Origin: Cephalopachus bancanus
Lineage: Eukaryota > Chordata > Mammalia > Primates > Tarsiidae
Reading direction: 5' to 3'
Assembly: GCA_027257055.1 (NCBI GenBank)
Contig: JAPVLO010000233.1
Location: forward strand, 1,922,001-1,986,000
Length of the DNA: 64,000 bases
Below the pieces are notes generated by a model that worked only from the letters and a program-made list of their open reading frames with translations, did no database searches and had not been told where the DNA came from. Of this stretch, positions 10,892 to 23,675 are shown piece by piece. The position numbers and the translations under genes were made by a program. Every line of letters starts with the position of its first letter. Position 1 is the stretch's first letter.

Positions 10892-12189
10892 TCGTAATGC
10901 AAACGAGGGGCAGAGGCCTGCTTACTGTCTGGGTCCTTTCAGAGTTAGCTGTAGCCACAAGGCTGACATCTGCCGTCATTCGAACAAAGGAATCTCACAT
11001 CCTGAGGCGGACTGGGATCTTTTCAAGGATTGGGAGGTGTCCTTGAAAAGAATGACCATAACCCTCTGCCCTCTCTGTTTTTATTTCTCAACCCACCATT
11101 GGGCCCCGATTCATCCATAAAAACAACAACCCAAGGGAAAGCAAGGCAATCCCCCCTCCCCCAGAGCATTGTGTGTTTGCTGGACAGGATAGTAATGGCC
11201 TAATCCTTCTAATGGCTTTGGTCACCGCAGGATATTAGCTATTAGAGGGGTCTGTTTAAAGAGGGGCGGTGGGGGAAGGTAGGGCCATCTGCTGATTACA
11301 GCATGCATCAGGAATGGGAAGGACATTTAAAGAGACACAGTCCGTCCATGTGGACTCAATCGCTAGTTCGTCGTTTGAAAGGAATATGTAGGGCTTGAAG
11401 TTTAGTGTCTGAATTATCTGCCAAGTTCAAATTGCACATGGGATGTCTCAGACCGGAGACCATCCCAGGAGCTATTTGGTTCTCACCCCTCGTGTTTTTT
11501 GGTAAAGAACTTCTCTGGGGACTAAAAGGAATGCAGGCTGAAACGCATCAACATTTACATCATGGGCTGGAGTCAGAGCAAATGTTTTTATTACAAACAC
11601 ATCAGCCCAGGAGCAAACCGTGAAGTGCACATTTGATTTCCATGTCGCCCAGCTTCAGACTCTGCACAGGAAATAGTTTCCCACATCTCTCCAGGTGACC
11701 CAGCCGCCTTCTTGCCACCTCCTCTGTTCCTTTGGGTCCCAATTCACTCTCCTTCCCAGGCCGGACAGCAAACGAAAGGAAATGAAATCTCCCCAAGAAT
11801 CAAGAGCTATTAGGAAATGACCACGTGCTCTCCACTCAGGAAAGCGGGAGTCAGGCCAATGCCAACCTCCCAAACGTGTCAAGCCTAGACCAGAGGTCGG
11901 CAGAGACCTGACTCCTCTTCTTGGCCAGGCCCTGGCTCAACAGGCAACAAGTGTTCTTGCAGCTGGAATTTTATACTCCAAGTCTATGAGCAGGAAGATG
12001 TTGAGGGTGTATTTGGTATCCAATGCATCCTACCACCGTACAAAGATCATCATACAAAAATATCTCAGTCCCTGAACCAAGAGCAGGTGAAGTTAGGGAA
12101 AGATAGCTCCTGGATATTAAGAAGTGAATCCTGGGTAATATAAGGTGACACAGGCCATCCTGTATGTGTCCCACACGGTAGATGACACA
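10892..12189. other. Unique sequence with a second candidate conserved tract
   Basis: No repeat is recognised. 11150-11440 carries closely spaced TAATGG and TAATCC words (11193-11206) and CTGCTGATTACAGCATGC near 11290. It could be regulatory. The part after 11900 is non-descript. Confidence 0.35.
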
Positions 12190-12500
12190 GGTGTTCAGAG
12201 AAGGGCACTGTCGCTCAGGATAGCAAAGTCCTGGGAGCCATTTCAGAAGAAATGAAACAAGTGGGGCCTTGAAGATAGAGTAGATTCAGCCAACAGAGGA
12301 AAGGAGGGAGGACATTTCTAGAAGTATCTCCTGTAAGAGTGAGGCACAGAGGACGGAAACATACGTGAATGAAAGAGAATCCATGGGTTGAAGCAGAAGA
12401 GTCTGAGAAGCATAGTGGAAGAAAAGGAGGGAGAAACAGGTACGGGTCAGGTTGGGGATCCTTGTGGCTGGCTTTTTAGATCACATGGAAGAGAGTCAGT
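12190..12500 (-). mobile_element. Probable L2 fragment (antisense)
   Basis: The order GGGGCCTTGAAGATAGAGTAG, then GGACATTTCTAGAAG, then GTGAGGCACAGAGGACGG resembles reverse-oriented L2 around the L2 segment encoding the GGCCTTTGCAC block. The copy is highly diverged. Confidence 0.4.
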
Positions 12501-13577
12501 CACTCAATGTACAGGAAGTGAAGGAGTTGAATCTAAGACACAGGGGTAAAGCAGGGCGCGTACACAGTCCCGCCTCTAGGAAAAGCAGGGGTGGCCACGT
12601 TGCCTGTCTCCATAGAGACGGGCACAGAGGACTAGGCAAGGACAAGTAGGCAGGCTCAGGGTTGACCAGTTTGAACACTTTCAGCGGGCTTTGGGTCACA
12701 GGGGCTGTCCTGGTACCTGGCCCTGGGGGGGAGTTGGTGATTAGGGCAGATGGATAGTGGCCCTGAATGGGAGCCCCGTAAAGAAGGGACTCTGGGTTTA
12801 CAGGTTTGCCTCTGAAAAGCACGCTGGGTGGGGGGGATGAGTTTCTTTTTGTCTCTAGGAATCTTGTAACCCTGGGAGGGGTAATCCCTCCAGGGTCAGC
12901 AAGGCCTGGATGTGAAAGCAGCAGATACAGAAAATAATGGACATGGTTACTAGACCCAGAGCGATCATTCGGAATAACACAGCGTGCTTCCTCTTGTCAT
13001 CCCTATGACTCCGCTCCAGATTGGGTGACTCATTCTCAGACCCTGCTGACTCCCTGATGGCTCCTGTCTGGAGTTAGACTCCCAGGAGAGGGTCAGATGG
13101 GCTCAGTGGCTTGCATCCAGGCCTGGCTGTTCCTGGCAGGTTGCCGCATGCTGGCTGCCCACGAATCAACTGCCCGATCGTGTCTCATCAGTTTCCCAGT
13201 GGGTCTCATGACTTGGCCCGCTTCGCTCAGAGCCCCCCAAAGCCTGGGTAGGGAGAGACAGTCTGAGGATTCCAAAAAGAACGAAGCATAGCCATCTCAC
13301 ACTTCGCTGGCTTTTCCCGTGCAAAGCTTCCGAAGGCCCAGAAACGAGTCTGAATTACCGCTGCAGGAGTGCCCAAGGATTTAAGCAGGATGGTGAAAAG
13401 TGAGAGTATAATTTTACACGGAAGATTAATCTAGCAATAGCATGTGGGTTGGATTGGGAGAGGGAAACGCCTCCTATAAAAGGTCCTCATGAACCCTGGC
13501 ACCTGGAGTGGGTCGTGACCACGGGGACAGAGACAAAGTGGCAGTTGCCAGAGAATGACGAAAGAAGCATTGGCAGA
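12501..13577. other. Unique sequence
   Basis: No interspersed repeat or gene is recognised. Confidence 0.4.
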
Positions 13578-13596
13578 ATGTTATATTTCAACTCAA
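13578..13596 (+). repeat. 19-bp direct repeat, left copy
   Basis: ATGTTATATTTCAACTCAA recurs exactly at 14510-14528, 932 bp downstream. The next five bases are also similar (GCATC and TCATC). Confidence 0.85.
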
Positions 13597-14509
13597 GCAT
13601 CCGCCAAGGAAGGAAAGGAAGAGGGACGACCTAAGGACACATTGAGACTTAAAGCAGGGGGGTGGAGAGGAAGAGACCTCACTGACAAAAACAGCAAAGA
13701 TTGGACAGGGAACAGATATGAGGCAGGGGTTCATTTTAGCTCTATAATCCTGGATCAGGCAATGGACGCCAATAGCCCCCAACTATTGAGAGCAGAAACC
13801 ACTATGGCTGCAGCAATGACATCCCTTGCTGAGGAGATAATTCAGCAACTCTCACTGTTTTACTCATGAGTCCAGTAACTCCATGAACCTAAGGACCCCA
13901 TTCCTAGGTTTTGTTTAAGTCTTCTCAAAGTCCAGGCTCTAGGTCCACAATAAATAAGTACCCACCACACTTATTGAAGAGCCTTCTCCCACCTCTGTCC
14001 AAGTATGAATTTTAAATAATTAAAAGCATGACTCTCATACAAATATATACTGAACCCCCATGACAAAGACTTATTTCTCTCACTAATGGAGGAGCCAGCT
14101 GGATGGTAAAAGTGGCACAAAGAGCATCTGTGGAACAGACATGTGCTCTCTCAGGAAAAGAATGTTGGAATAAGCTTGCTAAGTTAGGTGCAAGTTAATG
14201 TCCTACAGGGCAATGCAATTGGAATCCGTTAGGTTAGCTTTTCTACATTATATAAATGTTTGCATCTCTATCAGACAAAAAAATCATTTGCAACTTTGTA
14301 ATCTTCTACAAGGTAACTTTGTAAAAGTTTGGGTCCAGTAAATAGTTAATAGCAGGTCAAACTAAGTATACTCCCCTAGAGAACGAGATCATTCTTCCGT
14401 GAGAAATGGACTCGGACAATGTACCAATATGACACCGGAAGCCCATGAAGTCATCCTTTTGCCTTATTTCTATGTTTGGGATAATTTCTAACTTCCATCC
14501 CGATTTAAG
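13597..14509. other. Segment between 19-bp direct repeats
   Basis: About 913 bp of unrecognised sequence. It has no poly-A or poly-T edge and no obvious TG...CA LTR ends. If the flanking repeats are a target-site duplication, this is an insertion of unknown type. Confidence 0.35.
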
Positions 14510-14528
14510 ATGTTATATTTCAACTCAA
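14510..14528 (+). repeat. 19-bp direct repeat, right copy
   Basis: Exact match to 13578-13596. Confidence 0.85.
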
Positions 14529-15110
14529 TCATCACTTATTTGCTCAAGCCATCCTTTCTTGGCCTCCCTGCCAAGGCCACATCCCCCGATTGATTTGCTT
14601 CTATGTTATTTCGTCTTCGCAGCAATTGTGTCAAAAATGACTCTCACACTTGTTGAAATGGTAAGAGAGACTTTACTCAGGACTATTGCCCTAGAGTCAG
14701 AGGAGAGGAGGATAGAGCTCAACTCGAAATACGTTAAAGAACGGGAAGATTTATAAAAATCGAGCAAAGTGAAGGGTTCAGTGGACAGAAAATTACCAAG
14801 AAGAGATATCAAAGATAAGAGATTCTCGCTAAACTGACTTAACATTCTTGCTGAAGGCAGGCCAGGGTGATCAGAGATCGAGGAATTTGGTCAGACTTGG
14901 AGAATGAGCGGATATCAAGGGTGGGGGTGTACTTGCCAGATTGACATCAGGATTCTTTCAGAGCCGGGTGATGCAAGTTCAGCAAGGACAGAACCGGGGT
15001 AGAGCTCAAAGCTTGGGCCTGGTAGAGAAGAGAGCTCACCGGAACCTAGCTGAAGCTCAGTCAAGAAGAGCGTCTTTGTCAGTTACACCCCTCTCATATC
15101 CATGCAACTG
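14529..15110. other. Unassigned sequence, possible old LTR
   Basis: No firm repeat identity. The stretch around 14640-14770 has the look of an old LTR or DNA-element remnant, but I cannot name it. Confidence 0.25.
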
Positions 15111-15265
15111 TGGATTTACATCTGTCCCCTCTTCCAGCCTGTAAGCTCCTTGAGGACAAGGCCCCTGTCAGCTTCCGTGTACCATGCCGTTCCGGCACCG
15201 ATGCGGGACTAGCCCCGACACGGGACGCAAGGTGCTGGATCCCTATGTACTGAAGGAGTGAATGA
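15111..15265 (+). mobile_element. L2 3'-end fragment (sense)
   Basis: CTGTAAGCTCCTTGAGGACA followed downstream by GAAGGAGTGAATGAAGC matches the L2 3' end pattern (TGTGAGCTCCTTGAGGGCAG ... TGAATGAATG). Confidence 0.65.
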
Positions 15266-15868
15266 AGCTCAGGGAATGTCCTGGAAGGCAGGAGACAGAC
15301 CACACATCGCAACGGCGTCCCTGCCCAGCTGCTGTTACTCCTCTTTGTCCCTGTTGGCTTAATGGCAGCTTTCCTCATTTGACCGCCTGGCTGGGAATTC
15401 AGCTCTAGGCAGACTCGAGCAGAGTCAGACTGTTTGCTCCTGCGGTGTGCGAGTGCTGACTCAGCGGCTCGGCTGGCGAGGCTGAAATGCACTGATCAAA
15501 GTCCTGGGGAAACACTGAGCAGGAACGATTGCCCTTGGTCTCTCTCGTGCCCACGCTGCCTGTTTGTGCCTCCTGCCCCCTCCTGGTTCTTCTCCATCTC
15601 CCGAGAGTCAGGACGCCCCTGAGGCCAGCCTTAATTTAAGAGGAGGCCCAGGAGGGTAGGAGCCGACCCCCCATCAGGTCACTGTTTAATTTGTCAGGGT
15701 GAGGGAGGGGAAGGGAGAGGTGTGCTGAGCTCCAGAGATGGGGAAAAGGCCCTTCTTTTTAATAATAATCATAAAAGGAAACCTCTTAGGAACAAAAGAG
15801 GGGGAAAGTGATATTGTGTTCCCGTGTCTCCATCCCTTGCCTTCCATTTCCATCCCCGAGGGTTCCTT
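15266..15868. other. Unique sequence
   Basis: No repeat or gene is recognised. Confidence 0.35.
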
Positions 15869-15873
15869 CCTAG

Positions 15874-17004
15874 TGTTCGGGTCCGGAGAGGGTGAGGGTG
15901 GATGGCGGAGAAGGAAAGGCACAGGGAGGCGCACAGCACCGCCGGAGCCAGCAACCCAGAGATCTGAGTAAATGGCGAAGAACTGCAACACACAGAGGTG
16001 AGAGAAGAAAAGACTGATTTCAGAAAGCTTCACCCCCCACAGACAGGGAGCGGGCCTACACTCCAGGTGAGCGTGGCACTGTAGGCCCCCCAAGTCCTGG
16101 CTTAAACCCTTTCCTTGGAGATGTTGCAATCAGGTAGATGTGACTGCCGTGACTTCCTTATCAACCACCTGTGGATGTCTTGGAGAACTTGTGACACAGA
16201 GACCCTTTAACGTCCGCCCACATTATCACAGCCCCTAGAGAAGGACGTGACAAGGATTCTAATTCTCCTGCACCTTCCCAAACGACATTCCTTAGACCTA
16301 ATGGAAGGCGTACCTCCCCTTATCTCTTAGGCATTCCCAGTGGGTAGCTTTGGGGGATCCTTGGCTTTCCTGTAGATAGCGCCCAATGTGCTGGAAGATC
16401 GAATCCCCTCCTGCTCCCCCTCTGAGCGGTTATAACTTTTGCAATTCCAAGTTTTATGACTTTTGCAATCCTTGCCCAGTGCGTGATGTCTCAGGCCTTA
16501 TAAATTCCCTTTACTCTAGGCAAGCTTGATGGCCGCTATGAGATAACTTTGATACCTGGAAATCTGTTTCTGAAAAGACAAAGTCAGTCAAGTTAATTAT
16601 ACTTAAAGTGTGCATTTCTCCAAAAGCATAGCTTCTACTTTCTCATCATTGTGTCAGGGTTTAAGAACAAGATGAAGCCGGGCTCAGTGGCTCAGCCTGT
16701 AATCCCGCGCCTTAGGGAGGCTGAGGTGAGTGGATTCCTGAGCCCACGGGTTCGAGACCCGCCTGGGCAGCGAGACCTCATCTCTACAATAAGTCAAAAA
16801 AAATCAGCCGGATGTGGTAGCGCATGCCTGTAATTCCGGCTACTCGGAAGGCTGAGGTGGAAGGATCGCCAGAGCCCAGCAAGTCGAGGCTGCGGTGACC
16901 GGGAGCAGCCACTGCACTCCAGTCTGGGTGACATAGAGTGAGACTCCAACTCAAAAAAAAAGAACAAGATGAAAATGGCTTCCCACTCTCGGTCTGTCCT
17001 TTCA
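15874..17004 (-). mobile_element. Endogenous retroviral solo LTR, reverse strand (copy B)
   Basis: This is the reverse-strand counterpart of the LTR at 57841-58660. It begins on the minus strand with TGAAAGGACAG and ends in CGAACA. The flanks are CCTAG (15869-15873) and CCAAG (17005-17009), an imperfect 5-bp target duplication. A TATAAGG-like box sits near 16500. Compared with copy A it has about 38 extra bp in the U3-like part and a short extra run near 16130. A young Alu (16676-16959) interrupts it. No internal retroviral region is attached. Confidence 0.85.
16676..16959 (+). mobile_element. Lineage-specific Alu inside LTR copy B
   Basis: Full-length young-family Alu with GGCTCAGCCTGTAAT, a GGGTTCGAGACC B box and a GACTCCAACTCAAAA end. 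Exact 13-bp target duplications AAGAACAAGATGA flank it at 16663-16675 and 16960-16972. Confidence 0.97.
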
Positions 17005-17040
17005 CCAAGCATCCCATCTCACCTGTCTGACCTCCCCAGA

Positions 17041-17230
17041 CTTTCTCTCACTCCATTGTTTTTTCCTGGATTCTGATTCCTAAAGGCTGGAGGGCCCAGG
17101 GCTCAGGGCTCTCTGAGCTCTTTTCTCTGGAAATCCATTCCTGTTAACACGTCTCTAGGTGGCCTGACAGCTGGCCAGGGTCCACATACAGCCCAGTCAC
17201 CTCCCTAGAACCCCAGGCCTGCATACTGTT
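17041..17230 (+). mobile_element. Possible L2 fragment
   Basis: AGCTCTTTTCTCTGGAAATC and the following text resemble an old L2 segment. Identity is weak. Confidence 0.3.
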
Positions 17231-17539
17231 CTAGCAGCCCCTAAGAGGACGCCCCTGCTTGGTGTTGCTGCTGTTTCTTGAGCCTGGGCTGGATTGCTTC
17301 TGAAATTAGGCTTTTGTCTTGCAGGCAGGGCCCTCTGTCACTCTCCCAACTGCTCACTCTGAGAGAGGCCGGCTACCGCTGAGAGCTGCCCCTGGACAAA
17401 CCTGCGTGGCAAGGAACTGAGGACGGTTTCCAGCCAACAGCTAATGAGGACCTGACACCCTCCACCCAACAGCCTTGGAGGAGCCCCAGACTGACGACAG
17501 CCCCATGCATGGGCACACAAACAGATCCTCCCCAGAAGA
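17231..17539. other. Unique sequence
   Basis: Nothing recognised. Confidence 0.35.
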
Positions 17540-17795
17540 ACCTTCAGATGAGACCACAGCTCCTTAAGTGCAGACTGTGAGAGGCTCGAAACCAGACAGG
17601 TTGAAGCTTCCTCCTAAGCAGAGGAGCCGAGCAGTCAAGTGCAGGCTTGGTCCAGGGAATGGACCCAAGGTCAGACCCAACTGAGCCCATCCAGGCACCT
17701 GCCCCACACAATCTGCGAGATACTAAACGCTTGTTGTTTTAAGCCACGGAGTTTTGGGATACTTTGTTACACAGCAGTCGATAAATAACACTGCT
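17540..17795 (+). mobile_element. MLT/MaLR-type LTR 3' part
   Basis: The 3' part AAACGCTTGTTGTTTTAAGC, then GGGATACTTTGTTACACAGC, is the standard tail of several MaLR-type LTRs. The subfamily and 5' limit are not assigned. Confidence 0.55.
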
Positions 17796-18323
17796 TCTAA
17801 CTGCCTGTTTTAATTGAATGCTCAAAGAGCCTCTCATACTTGCTGCTAAGCCAAACCTCGATTTCCCATAGTCTAAGAGCAGCAGGAACAGAACACATCA
17901 AAGACAAGGAAGTGTAGATACAAGCAGAACCACTGGCCTGTGGTTAGTGCAGAGGGACACACAAGGGCTCAGGAGAAATCTCAGAGAAGGAAGCCGTGTG
18001 GGGGGGGTGGGGGGAGAAAGATCCTTTGGCCTATGGATGCCAGGGTAGGCACCCCGACTCAGGGGGAAGCTCAGTCACACTTCCTGTTGATTGTCCCGCT
18101 GAACTCCGTGGGTTGGTTGAGTGGTGAATTGTGAGGCTACCCACCTGGGCATGCAGACAGCTCAGAGAGGAAAGACATCACTCCGTGACAAAAAGCACAG
18201 AAGCTCAACAGGTGCATGGCATTTCAATGTTAAGAAAAAAAACCCCTAAGACCTAGTCATACTGTTTGAACACTTTTTAGATGACAATCTGACCAAACAC
18301 TGACTACGTCAGAGAGTGCTGTC
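17796..18323. other. Unique sequence with a short G-run
   Basis: No repeat family is recognised. A run of G residues lies near 18001-18013. Confidence 0.35.
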
Positions 18324-18959
<636 letters not shown>

Positions 18960-19045
18960 AGGTCCCCATGGCTAATGTCAGTGGAAACCGAGGCTAGCAA
19001 AGTTAGCGACTTGCCTGAGGCCACGCGGCTGGTCTGTTCTGGGAC
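18960..19045 (-). mobile_element. MIR fragment (antisense)
   Basis: GAAACCGAGGCTAGCAAAG, then GACTTGCCTGAGGCCACGC, reads as the MIR core on the minus strand. Confidence 0.55.
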
Positions 19046-19862
19046 ACGTGCTTGGGTTTCCTGTTGCCTGCCCCAGGTGTCCGTTGGTTCCTTTGCGGGG
19101 GAGGCCCCTGCGTGACCTTGAGCTACGTCCACCCAGGATTCACCCAGCCTGTCTGGAGAACAAGACCGTCACCATCACCACAGCCACGTTCACCAGGGCA
19201 CTGAGGAACCTCTTGAGAGGAAACCCACCGTGAAGGGCGAGGAAGCCAGACGGGTCCCGCGTGGCTCTGGGGTCAGCGACACGAGCTTCTCCACGTGGCC
19301 TAGCAGTGGACACCTGATTCATCTCCAGGCCGGCATCTCAGGGGACTGATTGCTTAGCCAGACACTCCAGAAGATGTGAGCACAAAAAGCACAAGATTCC
19401 GGTACCCCAAAAGTGATGCAATAAAAAAGGGCGTGAGGAACCCCCTCCTGCTTTGAGCAGAGCACCAGGCAGCTTGTGAAGCTTCGGGCTTTCAAAGGTA
19501 GCACTAGAGACTGATGGGGGTGGGGGCCAGGAGGCACGGTGTGAGATGGTGGTGCTTGACTCTGGAGGAGGCTGTGGACCCCACGCTCTCACCCCCAGAC
19601 ACGATGAAGCCGCTTACCTCGCTGGGATACGCAGCCCGTGGCTTGCAGATCTTTGCAAGACTGGGTGAGTTCCACAGGGGGAAGCAGCCAGAGATGCTGA
19701 GTTTGGGATCTGATTGGGTGCCCAGTAAAAGGGCGGCAGCACCTGCAGGGAGGGAGAGAAGGAGGGAACCCAGAAGGAGGCTTCCAGGACTTGGCACAAA
19801 CGCAGCAAGGACTACAGACAACTGAGCTGTGGAGGTGGAGGTTTGAGGCAACCCTACCTTAA
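19046..19862. other. Unique sequence
   Basis: No repeat or gene is recognised. Confidence 0.4.
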
Positions 19863-19874
19863 AATCCAGGGATG

Positions 19875-20165
19875 GGCCGGGCTCGGTGGCTCAGCCTGTC
19901 ATCCCAGCACTTTGGGAGGCTAGGTGAGTGGATTGCCTGAGCCTGCGGGTTCGAGAGCCACCTGGGAGACTTGGCGAGACCTCGTCTCTACAATAAATCA
20001 AAAATTAGCCGGGCGTGGTGGTGCGTGCCTCTAGTTCTGGCTACTTGGGAGGCTGAGGCGGAAGGATCGCCGGAGCCCAGCAGGTCGAGGTTGCGGTGGC
20101 CAGGAGCATGCCACTGCACTCCAGGCTGGGCCACAGAGTGAGACTCCAACCCCCCCAAAAAGGAT
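19875..20165 (+). mobile_element. Lineage-specific Alu
   Basis: Young-family Alu with GGCTCAGCCTGTCATCCC and GACTCCAACCCCCCC tail wording. Target duplications are ATCCAGGGATG (19864-19874) and ATCCAGGGACG (20166-20176). Confidence 0.95.
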
Positions 20166-20176
20166 ATCCAGGGACG

Positions 20177-21263
20177 TCCCTAACGACGTCCGTTAACCTG
20201 ATAGTGAAATGAAGGCCTGGAAGATTTCAGGACATGTCCAGATCATCTGAGCCCACGCCAGGACTCTCTTGACTCCGTCATGATTTTACACGTTCCGCCA
20301 GATTGCTTGACTCTGCAAGCATTCCCCTGCTGTCTCAGGGTGACAGCGCGACATTCACGTGATAAATACCCAGCTCTCCCTACCCCTTTCTGGCCCAGCT
20401 GGCTTTATCCTCAATGCCAGTTTCGACCTGTCCTGCGGATATTTACCGAGTCTAAAGAAACACTCGTTTTCTAAAGGTTTGCTCTCATTAAATGTAAAGT
20501 GACAGGTCTTTGCAAATCCGTCCCTAGCTTACTGATCCTGACAGCATGCTCCAAGGGGCATGGAGGGACGTGGGTGTCCTGTGCGGAGACCACCCAGGAG
20601 CAGCGGCGATGTCTCCTGGCTGGGCCCTCCTGGTCAGCACAGAAAGGCACCAGGCACTTCATCGATGACTGTGGGCCAGCAGTCCATTCATTCACTGGCA
20701 TTTAATCCGACGGCTGAGATGTGAGCTGTGGATCTGTAATGGTGTCAGGTCACAGGGCTCTTGGCCCCTTTTCAAAACCCCCTAAGAGTGGAGCTGAGAT
20801 CAAATCACCCCACAAAGTGGAACTGTTCACAGCAGCCACTCGTGACTTCCTTTTGCACTAGGTGCCAGGCATGCAGCCATGTGCTCGGAACTCACCGTGA
20901 GAGTCACCCAGGGCTCTGCCCTCTAGACAGAGATGGGGGAGGCGGACCAGTCAGCAGTGACACTGGCTTGTCCAGCAGCTACGGGGCACAGCAGCCTGGT
21001 GCTCACAGGGAAGGCAGCCAAGGCCGACTGGAATGCACACAGGATTAGCGTGGTGAGAAGTGTCGGTGCCAGCATGGCGGCAGGCCAGCGTGGGTTTGCT
21101 AGCAATGTCAAGGTCGTGAAGAAGCTGGTTCTCTGAGAATCAAGAGTTGTGCTTCAGCCCAGACTCCCAGAAAGCCTTCAGCAGATGACCACACACAGCT
21201 AACAGTCTAGTGCTCCTCTCTCCAGAACGCCCTGGCTGGGTGGCTTTGGTTTCGGCTACCCTG
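20177..21263. other. Unique sequence
   Basis: No repeat or gene is recognised. Confidence 0.4.
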
Positions 21264-21409
21264 GTGAGGTCATGCATTGTGGCATTTGAAAGCATGAGTG
21301 CTAGAAACAGACACAGCTCTGCCTCTTACTAGCTGTGTGACTGTGGACAAGTTCCCTAACATCTCTGAGATTCAACTTCCTCAGCTGCAAAATGAAGGTT
21401 GTTAGAAGG

Positions 21410-21452
21410 TATATTGGCCAGGCTCTCCAGAAAAACAGAACTGATAGGAGTG

Positions 21453-21509
<57 letters not shown>

Positions 21510-21837
21510 GTATATATTAAGAGATTTGTTTTAAAGATTGACTCACAAGGTATATGGAGGCTAGCAAGCCTGTGGTCTATACAGCAAGCCAGCAGGCTGG
21601 ACTCTCAGGTGGGAATCGATACTGCAGTCTTGAAGCAGAATTTCTTCTTTATGGGAAATGTCAGTGTTGTCTCACAAGTCCTTTCAACTGAGGAATGAGG
21701 CCCACCGTTTAAGTCTCCCTTGCTTAAAATCCGTGTGTGGTCGATGTCAGTCCCATCTCCAAACTGCATTTTCTCAGCAACACCTTGGTGAGCTGTTTGA
21801 TTCAATAAGTGGGTAACATCAGCCTGGCCAAGTTGAC
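21410..21837 (+). mobile_element. MER-type element with inverted termini
   Basis: The insertion into MIR starts with GGCTCTCCAGAAAAACAGAA, contains the (TG)n repeat, and ends CCAAGTTGACG. The family is widely seen in mammals, but I cannot name the subfamily. The 11-bp inverted ends support a DNA-transposon origin. Confidence 0.6.
21454..21506 (+). repeat. (TG)n microsatellite
   Basis: About 26 uninterrupted TG units. Confidence 0.97.
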
Positions 21838-21964
21838 GTAGAACACTGAAGGATTAAATGAGGCACGTAGGGAAGCAAAACACTTAGCCCAGTCCCTGGC
21901 ACAGAGAGTGTTTGATATATGGAAGCAGTTTTTTATTTTTAGTTTACTCAGAAAATATTTGAGG

Positions 21965-22092
21965 GCCAGATGAAGTGGCACCTGCAGCCCCAGCTACTTG
22001 GGAGGATGAGGATGAGGAGGGAGGATCACCTGAGCCCAGGAGTTTGGAGCTAGTCTGGGCAACATAGCAAGATCCCTCTCTGAAAAAAAAAA
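21965..22092 (+). mobile_element. Alu monomer (FRAM/FLAM-like)
   Basis: A single arm carries CCCCAGCTACTTGGGAGG and GTCTGGGCAACATAGCAAG and ends in an A run. Confidence 0.7.
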
Positions 22093-22984
22093 TTTTTGAT
22101 CACCTGCTATGATTGACCAGTGGGCATCTAATTGCCCACTGACTATGAGGAAGATTGAGATAATATACCCACATCCTACCTAGCCTGGGTCTCCAGGTCC
22201 CAGTGCCTGGTCCTCTCTGGGCCAGGTCTTGATGGTTTGTATTTCCAAAGCCTTCTTTTTGGGCTGGTCGGAGGTTATCACTTCATCACAAAGTTTGCTG
22301 CCACAGAAAGCTACCCATAAAAAACTCTGTATCTCCTGCCAGGAGAAAGCTCATCTTTATTGAGACACACAGGTGAGTCCAGGCTTACATCTCTCACTCT
22401 CATTAAGAACCAAGATTAATGCTTCTTACTTTTCACCAGGACTTTTATTAGCATTCTCATGGGATGTAATTCCTCGGTTCCCTTAAAGGACAGCTGATTC
22501 TTATCCCTTCCTGTCTAGTGAAATTCTTTTTCTCCTTATATTTTCAATGCTACAAAAACTTTTGGCTGATGAAGGAGGGGTGGGGACCAGAGAAGCCGAG
22601 GTCTGTAAACTCACAAGTCTAATGAAAGTTATTTTATGTATGGATTTGCCTCTAATAGGACTCCGAGGTGGTCCAGGGTCCTATCATTAAAAAAAAAGCA
22701 CCAAAAACAATAGAAGCTGTATGCTTAGAACTTAGGCAATAATGATGGCTACATGTCATTTTCACGGGATTTCTTTCCTTCTCTGTATTTTCATCTAGAA
22801 GTCAAAGATATTCTTGGGGGGAACAAATGACATCTGCCCTTATTCCATACTGTTCTTTATGGTTAAGATCAGACACATGTTGTAGCTGTGAGAATGTCTG
22901 TCCTAAATGAAGGTTGCTGAGAGGAGAGGTGCCCACGAGAGGAACTCTGTGATCACTCGGGGGGAAGTTCAGCATCAGTGTTGG
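22093..22984. other. Unique sequence
   Basis: No repeat or gene is recognised. Confidence 0.4.
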
Positions 22985-23190
22985 TTAAGAATGCAGGAGT
23001 CAGATCACAAGTTCAAATCCCATCTCTGCTACTTAGGGCCTAAATGACTCGGGCAAGTTACTTAACCTCTCTTTTTCCTGATTTTTTTTCTTCATCTGTA
23101 AAATGGGTTACTGTGGGACTGAGTTATCTAAATATGAAGCACTTAGCACCTAGTAGGCATTTAATTAAATTATTGGTGTTATTATTTTTA
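22985..23190 (+). mobile_element. MIR element (near full length)
   Basis: The order is TGGTTAAGAATGCAGGAGTC, AAATCCCATCTCTGCTAC, GGCAAGTTACTTAACCTCTC, CTGTAAAATGGG, AGCACTTAGCACCTAG. Confidence 0.9.
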
Positions 23191-23675
23191 CTGCTATTAT
23201 TATAAGGGATAGACGCCAACTCAAGCAAACATAAAGAAAAAGGACAATGAGTTGTTTTATAGAATCAAGGAATTAGCCTTCTGGAAGGCACAAGCCGGCA
23301 CCATCCCCGGAGCCTCCAGGGCCAGAGCTATTCACTCCAGGATCCCCAGCGTATTTTTATCTCTTCCCTCTCAGGCTTCCTCTCCATGCTGTTCTCACAC
23401 ATGACACTCAAGGTGTTTCTCTCTCTCCTGCGGCTGGTTCATTACCATTCAGCTGCATCTCCGCCCCATGTGGTCTTCCCCAGTGACTCAGGCTGAGAGA
23501 GCGACCCCTCATAGCCAGAAAGCGGCACGTGTTCCTTCAACTCCTGTGTCACTGGCCTGAGCAAGTCGAATGGCCATGCCTGAGTTCCACAGGGTGAAAA
23601 CGCAAAATCCTTCAGCAAGGAGGGGACTTGCACCAGAAGAACAATAAGACAATCTACCTACCACAAGAGGCCTTG
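23191..23675. other. Unique sequence
   Basis: No repeat or gene is recognised. Confidence 0.4.

Larger units (their letters stand above)
21264..21925 (+). mobile_element. MIR split by a DNA-transposon-like insertion
   Basis: MIR part 1 (21270-21409) contains CTCTTACTAGCTGTGTGACT. MIR part 2 (21838-21925) contains GGATTAAATGAGGC and CAGTCCCTGGCACAGAG. Between them lies a separate element bounded by an 11-bp inverted repeat, TTGGCCAGGCT (21414-21424) and AGCCTGGCCAA (21821-21831). Confidence 0.8.
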
